From NCBI RefSeq assembly GCF_947507565.1, contig NC_089191.1, forward strand, positions 1,302,001 through 1,366,000: 64,000 nt of DNA. The letters run 5' to 3'. The notes beneath the pieces were generated by a model, which did no database searches, was not told the origin of the DNA, and saw nothing but the letters and a program-made list of their open reading frames with translations. Both the position numbers and the translations under genes were made by a program. Every line of letters begins with the position of its first letter. Position 1 is the stretch's first letter. This stretch comes from Oscarella lobularis. Its lineage: Eukaryota; Porifera; Homoscleromorpha; Homosclerophorida; Oscarellidae. Shown piece after piece: positions 34,421 through 46,230 of this stretch.

Positions 34421-35929
34421 TGTCATTACGACGGTCCTACAATATAAGTGTCATTTTCCTGGTCGATTAAGAGCAAAACGGTGCAGTACCTATGAGGAGT
34501 CATATTTTTATTAGAACCGGCTAAGTAAAAAACTCGGTATTTATTGCATGATCGGGGAGAGGGGCATAAATAAATCGGCGAGGAAACGCGCCCAGAGGTG
34601 ATGACGCAAAGAATGACGTGACCTTATGCAGCGATAACTCGAACATTTTACTTCTTAGCCACGCACGTTTTGCTAACAGGTGTATAATCATTAGATCTAA
34701 CTGTTCGGTTATTTTTTGCCATCCAGCATTCCCTCAACGAGAAAAAAGCGCCGCGCCCCTTTCCCAACTCACCAACAAATAGTGCGCACGCCCTGGATTA
34801 CAATCACACCTGGTATCCTCTATACAGCAGTAACAGTAAATAATTGCTGTAAAATGCTTTTGTTCAGCAAAGACCTAAAAGACCACTTGTTGATCCTTAC
34901 ACGGGTTGAATTGTTTTTATTTCAAAATGTCTTTTGGTTTTATGCAGCAATGGGCATGTAATAGTAAACGGTGGAATGCTAAATCACGTCAAATAATTAT
35001 TGCTGACCGCTTTTTTAGCTTAAGAAACTTGTTAGCGAAGAAATAATCTTTCCTTGAAGTGCCATCATTTCTAAAGGGTACAAAGCAGCTAACGAAAAAA
35101 TTTATTTTCAGCAGAGCTTTAGCGTCATGCCTGCGGGACTAATGTTGACAGGAATTTTCAGCTTCTGATTTTGCATAAATTATTGACAAGAAACTTGTAG
35201 AGTCCTTCTCCGCAGTAACGCTATCTATCTGAGATTGCATAGTCGCCAAATTTTCATTAATTTTCCTTTGATGAGCTATTGGCAGAATACGAGAATTTCA
35301 TACGCTTATCCTCTGTTTAAGCAAACGCAGCGTTTGCGTCAATGATTGATGATTACGTACAAATTGCTTCAGCACTCTTAAATCTACAGCCTAGCATATT
35401 AAATTCAAGGAAGTAAAATCCAAAGCATTAGTCGCTGCAAGTCACGTCTCACTGAGCTTGCGTAAAATTCTTTTGCTAGACATTCTTTATATATATTTTC
35501 AAAATTAATGAAAATTGTAATCTGTAGAGCGTTATTGGTTATTACTTGTTAAAGATAATATCCTTTTTTCGTGTACAAGAAAAACTCGCACCAAACTCGA
35601 TTTGTTACTAGAAGTTGTCCTTGTCTCTGGTAGTTATAATCATGCGTGCTCTTAATTCGTTTCTTTCAAGTTTCACTTATCAAAAGTTTTCTATGACGTA
35701 AGAAGAAAATGTTGATACACTTTATTTAAACAACTTTTATTTCAATAAAGATGAATATGTGGAAGCCGCCGCAACACGAATGTCGTGTAATTACGTCTTT
35801 AGTGTATTTATTATCTATTTTCTTATTATATTTCTACAATAGTTAGTTCCCATTTTTAATTTGTTAAATTGTTTTGGACTATTTTTACTACAGTCTTGAA
35901 CGATTTTTTAAATGGTCTTGGACCATATT
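34421..35929. other. No gene seen
   Basis: AT-rich sequence. An 81-codon plus-strand frame (34,716-34,961) has no recognisable feature. Confidence 0.4.
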
Positions 35930-36570
35930 TAAAATTATATTTGGCAGTAGCATTATCAAAATTGCCAAAAATAGAAGTGAATTGCAACCAGGCAAACGAC
36001 GCATTGACGAAATTGATCGAGTATACGTACATCTCCGTCGAGATAATTGATGTTCAATTGTGTACGCATTTTTTACATTTAAACGTAACCATCCAGGAGC
36101 AACAAAAGGGCAGAGGAAAAATTTTCGCGACTGCAACAGGTCTATAATGGTGCGATAAAAACCCGCTCTGCCTCTCATTCGACGGCATTCAGAAGCAAGT
36201 TTTCGAAAGCTTTTCTTTCTTTCTTTTCTTTCTTTTCGAGGCTTCTGATGCATGAATGGTAGAGTTGACGGATTTTTTTGATTAGTATAGTCTCGTGTCC
36301 CGGGAATAGACCCCAGCGTGATTTACAAAGCCGAAGTAACACACTCAACTTCTCCAACGCGATCCGCTCCCTCGACGTCTTCTAAACACCCCGGCCGACC
36401 TAGCACAACACCCGTTTATGAGGTAAAAGTGTCTGCAACTCCCTGCGTCTAGTGAAGTATAAAGTCCGTCTTCTGGAATATTTACTCCACTAAGCGGAGT
36501 ATAAATTCCGCCTGCTGGAATTTATTCTCCGCCTAGTAGAATCGAATGATAGTTCACTTAGTGTTTCGCA
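35930..36570 (+). repeat. Dispersed repeat, copy A
   Basis: This stretch aligns in the same orientation with 49,612-50,040. Shared blocks: GACGAAATTGATCGA / ACAAAATTGGTCGA, GATGTTCAATTGTGT / GATGTTTAATTGTGT, TTTTTTACATTTA, and the end CTAGTGAAGTATAAA ... TTCACTAAG(C/A)GGAGTATA. The end block contains an inverted pair (TAGTGAAGTATA / TATACTCC..CACTA-like). It is probably an old transposon or gene relic. Copy A has an extra TTTCTTTCTTTTC tract near 36,210. Confidence 0.6.
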
Positions 36571-36972
36571 TCAGTTCACAATTAATTAAGCGTAATGGTA
36601 CGTAATTTCCACACAAAATGTTGTATTTCCGGACAAAAACATATCTGTCCGTAATAGTTTCCAAACATATGCAAAAATTAAAATTTCCACTGGGTGGATT
36701 TAAGTGCCAGTTCTTTTCAGTGAAGAGGGTCAGAATTAATTGTCATTGGTCTTCCCATGTCAAGGTAAGTACATAAAGACTTCAGGATTGAGGTCGACTG
36801 TGGTTTGGACATTAGCAAAATTGGCTGAAATAAAGGTACAGCGTAATGTATCTAAAAAGGCGTCCCTCTTTAAATTTTAGCGTCACTGGCGCTAGCCGCC
36901 GGTACTATGAGCTATAACTTTTTGTGCGCTACATTGTAGTCTACTCCTTCATAAACGACGTTTAGCAAAGCT

Positions 36973-38110
36973 TTGCTCCGTTTGTATGAAAATACCATGT
37001 TGAAAGATTCCGTGTCTACTGTCAAGCGTCGAATGAGAGAGTTTGGTGTTTCTGTGACAGAACGTTACACCGTCGTCGACGATCTAACTCTATCTTTTTT
37101 CCAAGACATCCAACACTTCAATAACAACAGTGGCTATCAAATGGTGAATGCTTTACTGAAGTTGCAGAGAATGGTTGTTCTAATTCCCAGAGTACGACGA
37201 CTGTGCTTTCTGAATGATCCCGCCGCTACAAAAAGACGTTGGATGATGACGGTTGAAAGAAAAGTTTATTCGGTGCCCGAACCCAATTCGTTGTTGCATA
37301 TTGATGGGAACAACATATTAATAAGGTAGAAATTGTATATAGCAGTGCATTCATTTCACAGTGAGTGGTGATTTAGATGGCGATTTGTGATTTATGGAGC
37401 TGTCGACGGATATAGTTGCTCAACAAATAACAGATCTGATACTGTTCATAGCCTTTTCAATATTGGATGCGCTCGACAAGGAAGATATTTGTTATCGGGT
37501 AATTAATAGAATACATTTTTTATCAAAAGTTACAACGAGATTGATAAAGGTTACCTTTCTGTATCCTCAGCTGTTTAAACACCTTGAGGATATACGCCTT
37601 CTCGATATGACATCGGAAACAGACCTCCTATGCCTTTATTACGTATTCTTTCCTCGAATCAAGTCTTATTCGAAGCAGTTTAGATTGCAGTGGAAATCGC
37701 ATCCCTAATCAACAGAAGGAAACAGAAGCTCGACATAACTTTGGCTTCACGGCATGCAGATGAGAGATACGTCAAGGTCAACTGTGACAGGACGAACTCT
37801 ACAGCTTGAAAGATCAAGAGCTTCAGGCGTTTGGATTAGAGTTATCTTTAGAGCTTCCTGAGGGACAATGGAAAAATAGCTCCTACAACAGAATCTGTTG
37901 ACCGATGAAGAGCTTGAGGCTTTTGGATAAGAGCCATCTTTGGAGCTTCCTCGGAAAAAGGAAAAATAGCTCCTACGACAGAATATCTGTTCTACAAACT
38001 GTAGCAGGTGACGACGAAAGCCAACTGGACATTCTCAGAGATTTGCTTGATCCTCTGGCTGAAAATCTCAATGGCTACAGCTTTTTAGTGTACGTAGGAG
38101 CAAAAACAAT
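36973..38110 (+). pseudogene. Integrase-core (rve-type) transposon gene relic, copy 3
   Basis: Exon 1 ends at 37,325 and carries VSTVKRRMREFGVSVTERY (helix-turn-helix end), NNNSGYQMVNALLKLQ, RRWMMTVERKVYSVPEPN and SLLHIDGNNILIR (first Asp). An intron 37,326-37,376 joins to WRFVIYGAVDGYS, CSTNNRSDTVHSLFN (second acidic position region), then a shifted frame with FKHLEDIRLLDMTSETDLLC, LYYVFFPRIKSYSKQF and TLASRHADER. The downstream C-terminal region ends near 38,110 (LLDPLAENLNGYSFLVYV). This order matches full-length animal integrase-core proteins. Frame changes after 37,470 and a stop at 37,708 show decay. Confidence 0.72.
37812..37985 (+). repeat. Tandem duplication, two ~80 bp units
   Basis: The sequence from AAGAGCTTCAGGCGTTTGGA to TAGCTCCTACAACAGAAT is repeated next to itself as AAGAGCTTGAGGCTTTTGGA to TAGCTCCTACGACAGAAT. 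It lies in the C-terminal region of the integrase relic and helps explain its broken frame. Confidence 0.8.
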
Positions 38111-39414
38111 ATGGGTACACTAAACTAACGTAAACAGGAAAAGAAGATGTTTCGTTCAACAGAATTTACAATTAACATATAAAGCGACACGCTAATTCTG
38201 CACTTTTGAAATCAAATAAAACTTCGTGTTTCTGACCTTAATTTGAAAGAGTTCAATCATGTCAAGTAGCCAAAGGGTTAAGGCACACTCGCCCGAGAAC
38301 AGAAATGTTCAAAAAAGCGTGAACAAGGGACTCTTCAAACGCTTCTTCATTGTTACAAAGTTTGGTAGGCAGGCTTAGACAAAGAAACCATATAGCAATG
38401 ACGGGAAAAGCGGCGCCAGGTCGTACGTCACTTCGCTTGCCTATTGAAGCCTCCAGGAGGGATCTTTCTGCATCCCAATAAGAAAGCGAGGACGTGCTCA
38501 AGACTCAAACTTTCCGTTCAAACGCATCATAATTCATCTAAAGAAGGCAATTTCAGAGCATACGCAGACAATCATTGTACATTGTCAAAAGTAGCTTTGC
38601 ATTTTTAAGATAATTGTATGACATAACGTAGATAGCAGTCTCCTTTTGCCAGAATTCAAGCTCTTCCTTCTTGCTACTGTATTTCGTTGAGGTGAAAAGT
38701 TTCAAAATGTTTTCTAGACATCATTTATGATTTAATTTTTCAATACCGAGAATTTGAACATATCAGCAAGGCGTTCAAAATCGGCAAAAATATCTTTAAA
38801 GGCACTCGGCGATTACCTGATCAGTGAAAGAACGCCAAAAACCTCGCTAAGACCATCAATGAGTTGATCAATCTCAGCTTTCACAGACAGCAGGCAGGAG
38901 TGCAAACGTACAGACAGCAAAAAAAAGTGATCGCTTTTCAAGGTGCCTGCCGAAAGGTCGCCCACAAAACCAGACACCGACATTGCTCAAACAAGGTCAG
39001 TTTCTGCGTCGGTAAACATCGCACGCAAGTCGCTATCTGACGTTTCACTTCCAACCTAACAAGTCACTTTTCTAAACGTAATAAAGTAAATGGGGTTTGC
39101 TTACGCTTTAGATCTATTGCACAACTTCCATGTCCGGAACGTCTTCCTGCGGTGGGTCAATAGCTGTCACGTCTGGTTTCACAATGTATTGAAAGACAGT
39201 AGGAGACATGAAGTCAAACCCGGAACGGTCGTGCACTCTAAAAGTAGACGTGCATATTATACCTACATTTATCGTGCTGTTACCTTGCATCAAAATCAAC
39301 ACGATGGGATTAGGCAATTTTTACACCGGAATGATCGCGGGTCAAAATAACACGGAAGCGAGCAAAGCACCAATAATAATTACTCGGCAAATGTATTGTC
39401 ATTTGTGTTTTATT
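38111..39414. other. No recognised gene; possible last-exon piece at 39,114-39,317
   Basis: A minus-strand frame at 39,114-39,317 (ICTSTFRVHDRSGFDFMSP ... ending PDMEVVQ) looks coding in composition and sits just downstream of the left SAM gene, but I find no match in the right module. A minus-strand 79-codon frame at 38,262-38,501 is unrecognised. Confidence 0.3.
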
Positions 39415-39450
39415 AACCCACTCAAATACTGCGTCAAATCGATGCAGAAT

Positions 39451-42400
39451 TCAAATACTGCGTCCACTCCAAGCAGAATTCAAACTTGCAACATACGTGT
39501 TATATTTAGTGTCCCTTCTTTCTTGACCGTGATGATTCATGAGCATGTCTTGCCCGAAAAAGAGAAATCCGCTGAAAGGAGTAGGATATGATAGGTTGAA
39601 CACGTAGTAGGAAGCCATCAGAGCGCTCAGGCATTTTTCAAAGGACGGGCAAGAAACTTCAAACAAACTTCGGCCTTCCGCTGCAATGTAGCCTTGACTA
39701 AAGGCGTCCGCGTCATCTTCGATAAGAAGAATGAAAGGAGCAGGTAAATTTCCGCGGAAAATGTCTTTCGCGTCGTTTTCGTTGGCCTAGAGAATAAATA
39801 ATTACTAGAGTTAAAAATATGCTGGTATAAAATTGCCTTAATAATTTTGAAAATAGGTTCAACTTTTTTTCCTTTCTGCGTTCCTTTTTGAACTTCTTTA
39901 GCAGCTGCCGGGCTTAGAAAATCGGTATTTTCGTCAGTTATTTTTTCATCCACTATTATAGTCGCCCATTTTCGCCAATTGGCAATTATCACTGTTTCCA
40001 TTCTTTGTCCCATAATGTTGTCAAACTCTTGTTTTACCTGAAAAATAGAAAACTAATGTTAAGTCATGAAAAGATTTGATCGAATACCCATTTTTCTTGC
40101 GAGAAAGTAGGGAAGCGCTCCAAAATGTGAACTATGGTGGGACACGCCGAAAGTATCCATTTTCTTCTCAGGGCAAACGTCTCCTTTAACAGCCCTTTCA
40201 GGACTGCGTGAGACCCTTTTCCTTGCCACTCTTTTATAATAATATCTGTTAACTTGTATAGTTCTTCCCAATTGGTAACTACGGCTGTTTCGGTTTCGCG
40301 GTTCTTTTTGATTTTAGAACTAGACTGTTCAGGCGAAGATGAAAAAAGAATGAGCTTTTTTTTGTCTGCCTCCTTCCATTTCTATAGCGCTGTTGAATTT
40401 CTCTCACTAGCGTTCCCTGTACAAAAGAAATTTTTAGAAGATTTGTGATTAAAATAGAGCGAACGAAACATTACCCAAGGAACAATGGGATTGAGGGGAT
40501 CCCGTAAGCTTGGAAATTTTCCCAATAGTGCTGCCTCTATTTTCGAGTACTCTCGGGCTGTAGGACGAGGACACTGTCCCCGATAAAACTCCGTGACATC
40601 GTAAACAAAATCTTTCCGGGCGACATTGACGTTTCCACTATTGATCGCAACTTGTACGTGAGGCCGAAAGCTGTTGCTTGAGGGTATTGGGCATGGATCA
40701 GGTAACGGGTTGTCGTCTACGAGAGACGGAGGACATTCGACCTTCAAAAAGAAGCGCGTGATTATGAAGTTTGGATTTTCGAAGTCATACCTTTACAACC
40801 GCGCTTTGAAGCCTTTGATTTGTTGCAAGCGGCAATTCTTCCTTAACATCTTTGTCAAATGTCTAATAAAACAATGAAATGAAACAACCAGCATGTGATT
40901 ACGCATCTCCCACCTGGGTTACAGAATGTTCTTTAGATGCGTTTTTCAAGAGCGTCGTTTTCTGACTTGATTTTGCAATTTTCTATAGGTTATGAAATCA
41001 ATTAACAATTAAGAAACTGTTCTCTTGTGTTTCACCTGTTGATTAGACGAAAAAGTGTCAATTTTGTTTTTTTCCCTATTCTCATTAACAGCGTCTTCTT
41101 CAGAGATCTAAATAACCCAGTAAAACCCAACATACCTAACAGCTGTAAGTAATTTTTTATACATACAATGCTATAGAAAGAGGCGGTCTCGTACGATTTT
41201 CCTGGTGTTGGCAGTTCTTCTCTGACCGCCTATCATCAAAATTCGTCTTTTAAAGCTTACGCAGATTTTTAGAAAAACCTTGTTTTCTTTCAAACAGCTC
41301 TCGTGTGAATCTAGAAAAGTACGAATGCTCTCCTATGAAGAGCATGATAAGTATACAGAGGGTAATCAAGTGATTCAAAAGCCTAAAATGGTATATCAAC
41401 TAACGTTTTGTGAAAGACTGTAGAAAGTTGCTTCACATCCGGGAGAAAATTGAAGTGGTGAAAAGCTACTTTCAAAGCTAGAGTCGGTGTCGTCCATGTG
41501 GTCTCTGAAATTGTGTTTTAATTGCTGTAGTATAAAAGAAAGTTCAAAAGGGTTACCGATCAGAAGAGTTTTGTCTATATCCGACGGAGGAGTTGATGGC
41601 AGAGATTTCCTAAAAAGCAAACAAAGATTCCTTAAATTTTGTGGTATAAAAATGTAACTAATTAATGTTATTTGGGGACAATTGTTGGAATGTACAGTGT
41701 ATTGACTATTCCGTGTTTTGGGCACAACGTGCCACAATCAGGAAAAAGAGTCTCAACAACTGCAAAATTCGTTGGCGCAATTGCATTTGTAGTGATTGAC
41801 CATGGTTAATGCTTGAAAACGTTGGAACCTTATTTTTCGTTGCAGTAGATGTACAGTATTTACGGACTCTTCCATGTGCTGGACACAATGTGCCACCATC
41901 AGGGTAAAGAGTCTTAACAACCGTACTTTGATTTGCAACAGGTGACCAATTGATGACAAATATAAATGCTGTACAGTGTATGTTGACTCTTCCTTGTGAA
42001 GGGCACAATCAATGTGCTACAACAGGGTAAAGAGTCTCAACAACAGTATTTTGAACTGTCCAAGTTCATGACAATCAAGGAAGTTTAATGCTGTGGCTGT
42101 ATAAACTGCAAAGCAGATTTTTCCGTGTTTTGGACACAAAGAGTCACGGACAGGATAAAAAATCTGCAGTACAGTACAACACTACAGCGATTCCGCCGCA
42201 TTGGAGGCCTTTGCGCGCACGATGATTACGATGGCAATATTTCAAATTGTTGAATCCTCCGTTGCAGTAAATGTACAGTTTATGTGGACTCTTCCATGTG
42301 TTGGACACAATGTGCCACCATCAGGGTAAAGAGTCTTAAAAACAACCGTACTTTGTTTTGCAACAGGTGACCAATTGATGACAAATATAAATGCTGTACA

Positions 42401-43107
42401 GTGTATGTCGACTCTTCCTTGTGAAGAGCACAATCAATGTGCTACAACAGGGTAAAGAGTCTCAACAACCGTATGTTGAACTGTCCGAGTTGATGACAAT
42501 CAAGGAAGTTTTAATGCTGTGGCTGTATAAACTGTAATGCAGATTCTTCCGTGTTTTGGACACAAAGTGTCACGGACAGGATAAAAAATCTGCAGTACAG
42601 TACAGCATTACAGCTATTCCGCCGCATTGCTCTCACGAAAAACGAGAAGACATTCTTGGCTCCGCGTGCTAATTTGCTGATTAGAAGAAATGCGACATGA
42701 GAAGTGTCGAATCTCGTTCAAGAAAAAGTTCCACAGTAGCGCTTTACGCTGCGTATACTCTAGGAGGCATTTTTGCTTTTGTCGAGCAACTACTGTCTTG
42801 CTCATTAAGTAGGGCGAGGACATGTGCTAATTATTTTTTTCACTTACCCTCGTGCTTTTCCCAAAAGCCTTTATAATGGCCTTTAGCTTTAGCCTGCGTC
42901 CAACCACGGGGCACAAATCCTTCAGTTCTCCTTCGTCATCAGCGAGCGCTTGAAGGGACTCGTAATCGAGATCATTATCTGAAACGTGGCGAGTAACTTT
43001 GAAAGATCTCTAAAGCTTGCAGCGCAGAGCAAACCTTTGACAATGGTAATCAAATCGAAAGGATCATTTCTTCCTCTCATGAAAGCCAGGACAGCATCGC
43101 AAGACAT
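39451..43107 (-). CDS. SAMD3-like SAM-domain protein, left copy
   Basis: Exon 1 43,107-43,035 and exon 2 42,978-42,848 join in phase to give a SAM-like domain: FMRGRNDPFDLITIVK, then DNDLDYESLQALADDEGE and LCPVVGRRLKLKAIIKAF. After a long hairpin-bearing intron follow exons near 41,612-41,400. At 40,750-40,470 the exon reads CPIPSSNSFRPHVQVAINSG, ARKDFVYDVTEFYRGQCPR and FPSLRDPLNPIVPW. Later exons carry GKGSHAVLKGLLKETFALRR and CPTIVHILERFPTF (40,290-40,080), NWRKWATIIVDEKITDEN (40,010-39,800) and ASYYVFNLSYPTPFSGFLF (39,790-39,451). This order matches the animal SAMD3-like family, which is often multicopy; its role is unknown. A -1 frame change is needed at an A8 run (40,356-40,363). Poly(A) signal near 39,411. 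Confidence 0.7.
41705..42600 (-). repeat. Array of seven hairpins in the left SAM-gene intron
   Basis: Seven related 48-58 bp stem-loops start near 41,705, 41,863, 41,985, 42,111, 42,285, 42,408 and 42,538. In plus sense each reads stem - CC(R)YGTGTT - inner stem (for example GGACACAATGTGCC) - ACAGGRTA - stem. The outer stem is GACTCTT/AAGAGTC in five units but GCAGATT(C/T)TT/AAAAATCTGC in two, a paired change. Units 2-4 and 5-7 form a higher-order repeat of about 424 bp. Related hairpins lie in the kinase intron (47.3-47.7 kb) and in the right SAM-gene intron (57.8-58.65 kb). Confidence 0.85.
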
Positions 43108-43220
43108 TTTTTTGGAGACGGCGAACAGCAACTTGCTAAGTAACAGTGTGCAAAGCGCATGCACCTATTAACAAAAATAAAAGTAATAATTTTGTTTGAG
43201 AGTCCTATTACTCGGTAGCG
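43108..43220. promoter_or_regulatory. Head-to-head promoter region, left module
   Basis: Only 113 bp separate the start codons of the divergent SAM and transposase genes, so both promoters must share or overlap this interval. The matching interval of the right copy is 224 bp (57,226-57,449). I see no clear TATA box in it. Confidence 0.5.
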
Positions 43221-46187
43221 ATGCTTTCCTGCAATCTCTGCAATTTTCAGAGCAGGGAAGAGAATGCTATTACCAAGCACCTTCTTTCTGTTCATCAAAA
43301 TGATCCCAACTTTATAATCCGGTGTACGCTTTGTCACAAATCGTTTAGAAACAATCATTCGTACAGAAGTCACCGATCGAGAAAGCACAAAACTCCTGTT
43401 GGAGCGCCTTCACCGGTCACTACGCAACTAGAAGAAGACAATCGGTTGAACGACATACCAGCATATGCATCACGTGAGGAAGGGGTGGGTGATGATCCGG
43501 AAGACGACTTGCCCGCCTCGTCGATATTACCTCTTGATGCTAAGCGCCTGTCCGCCTCTCAGTTGCTCCATCTAAAGGCAAAGCATAAACTACCTCAATC
43601 TGTTGTCAACGATGTTGTTGAAATGGTCGAGACTATGTTTGAAAACGTATCTCCTTCATCATCTTTGCTGGAAGCTGAAAGCAGTTTTAAACAAGTGCCA
43701 CGTTCAAAAAAAAAGTTTTTCAAGGACTTGAAACGGAATACCTACAAACGTCGTTTTACAAAAAGGAATTCGGTCTAATTGTGAGAAAATCTCTTCGAAA
43801 TCCCTATGTTGCGTAGATATCGCTATTCCAACAGGAACCTGAGACAGTTGTTATAAGTACTACTCAAGAATGGAGTAAGTCTGGTAAATTGACTGAAATA
43901 AACAACACTGGTTACATTATTCCTCTTTTTGACACTCTTCAGGTAAATTTCTATTTCGTTAATTTTCACACTTGCAACTACGTATTACTTAAGGCACTTC
44001 TCAACAATGAAGCCGTAGCAAGCAACATCTTTTCCCCACACCCACAAAGCAGCGGCGAAGACATCTTTCACGACATTAGAGATGGACATTTCTGAAAGAA
44101 TCATCCTGTTTTTAGAGAAGATCCTAATGCCTTCCAGATAATATGTTATTATGACGACGTCGAGGTTGTAAACCCGCTTGGTTCTAAAGTTAAAACTCAC
44201 AAATTAGGTAAAACCAAACACACATTAAGTCAATATTTTAGTTGTTCTGTGTTAAGGCTTATTTTACTATACTCTCGGAAACATCAGTCCTGTTCACCGG
44301 TCATCTCTGAAAATGATACAATTGCTGGCTGTGGCGAAAGCTTCAGATCTTAGAAATAACGGCATTTCTAAGCTTATGGCGCCATTTGTAACCGCCGTCA
44401 ACAAACTAGCGTCAAGTGTCAGTGCAAATACGCATATGTAAATTTAAATATTAATAATCCAATTACTGAATTCACATTAGGGGCAGTCTTTTAAAGTACA
44501 TGGAGAGGAAAAATTATTAAAGGAGCTGTAATAGCATTTCTTGGTGACACATTAGCAAGCAATTTCCTTGGTGGCTACAAGGAAGGAGTAGGATTCGCGT
44601 ACAAGTGCTGTAGATCGTGTCACGTTACTAAAAACAACGTCAAAATGATTGTAAGTACTACAAATGTACCTGTTGAATAAGAAAATGATGCGAGTAATTT
44701 CTGTAGGATTGCGAGTCAAAATGTCAATTACGAAGTGAGCATGAGTATATGGAGACGTGCTCTAAAATTCAAAGTGCTGCTACTATCAGAGAGGCAGAAA
44801 TAATTTCTAAGGAAAGCGGAATTAACGGCAATAGCTGTTTTTCATCTATTCGTCATTTTGATGTTACCAAATGCTTTCCACATGGCATCATGCACGTTCT
44901 TTTTGAAGGCATCTATCCAAGAGAAATTAGACTTCTCCTCATTCATTGTATAACAGAAATGAAGTACTTTTCTCTTGAAGACCTAAACAGCAGAATTCTT
45001 TCTTTTGACTACGGCTACATCAGCCAAAAGAGCCAGCCCACGCCTTTGCACCCAGATGTTTTGAAAACAGAAAAAAGAATAAATCAGCAAGGTGTCCTCT
45101 GTTTATGATTCTTATAATGAAAACTTACTCTAATACTTTGTAATCTTTAGCGGGTCAAATGTGGCTTTTAGGACGATCTTTGCCTTTTCTTATTGGTAAA
45201 CACGTTCCAGAGCACGACAGAATCTGGCAGCTTTTTATAATGTTGCTCCAAATTACTTCAATTTCTACATCTCAATCAATTGCTTCATCAGACATCTCTA
45301 TTCTGCAGAACCTCATTTCACGTCATCACCAAAAATACACTGAGTGCTACCCAAACGAGAGCGTTTATCCGAAGATGCACTATTTGCTTCATTTGCCTAC
45401 GGAAATAATAAGGTTATATCAAAAGAATGCAATGAATTAATATTTTAGAATACTTTTTTGTAGGTTTGGGCCCCCTAGACGTTTTTGGTGTATGCGATTT
45501 GAAGGAAAACACTCATACTTTAAACAACTCATTGGCCGAAACTTCAAGAATGTTCCTTTAAGCATGGCCCAAGGACACCAGCTTTGGATGTGTAGTCAAA
45601 TGCTGGGAAACCCATCAGATCCTGGCAATAGCAAAACGTTTTTGTGCAATGGAGATGAATTTGGTTTAGGTAAAAAAGAGATTTATTTCATGAGATTACT
45701 TACATTTTATATGATGTTTTAGGAAATCCTGTATGTCTTAATGAACATATCATTTCTAGTCATATAGAAGACGCGTTATTAAATGCTCAAAGAAATAACG
45801 TTCTTCTAGGAACAAGGTAGAATCTCTACATGTTTAAAATAGAAATTAATGGTTAAATTTAGAATTGCGTACGTTACTCGACATGGAATAACGTACAAAC
45901 CTTGAGGAGTTCTTAAACTAGGTTGCGAGGAGGATTTTCCAAGCTATGGAAAAATAGAAGAAATCATTGTTTACAATGGCGAAGTTTTCTTGTGCCTTAT
46001 AATTTTACAGGTTGCTACATACGAGAAGCACATCCTTGGATATCAAATACTTGAAACAGACGATAAAACGGTAATTTGTCTAGACGACATTACCTACTAC
46101 GAACCTACAACGCCTTGGAGATATAACGAAAGGGTATTTGTCAGTGAAAGAAGCACTACCGATATAGAATTGCACAATGTAGACTAA
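43221..46187 (+). pseudogene. C2H2-finger transposase-like gene, left copy
   Basis: Nine or more exons with short introns: 43,221-43,780, 43,835-43,942, 43,994-44,207, about 44,235-44,450, about 44,480-44,650, 44,707-45,090, 45,152-45,410, 45,464-45,670 and on to 46,187. The start has two C2H2 fingers (CNLCNFQ ... HLLSVH; CTLCHKSFRNN ... HRSRKH). Then FYYTLGNISPVHRSSLK, IAFLGDTLASNFLGGYKEG with CCRSCH, FDVTKCFPHGIMHVLFEG, MHYLLHLPTEI and RRFWCMRFEGKHSYFKQL. This is a family I know from many aquatic animal genomes as uncharacterised transposase-like proteins; the PHxIMHxLFEG block recalls the Tnp_2 region of CACTA/EnSpm elements. Lesions: a one-base shift at an A9 run (43,706-43,714), TGA at 44,093-44,095 and TGA at 45,903-45,905. 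Confidence 0.7.
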
Positions 46188-46230
46188 TAAATATAATTGA
46201 ATAACATAACTGTCTGTCAAAGAAATGTCA

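Noticed and set aside
33396..34470. Two similar small proteins starting MNYGEV / MHYGEV
   Set aside because: Both start at the same landmark of the 445 bp satellite and end at unrelated places.
41705..42600. tRNA genes or known ribozyme for the hairpins
   Set aside because: No cloverleaf, no TTCRA box, and the conserved blocks do not match hammerhead, HDV or twister cores as I know them.
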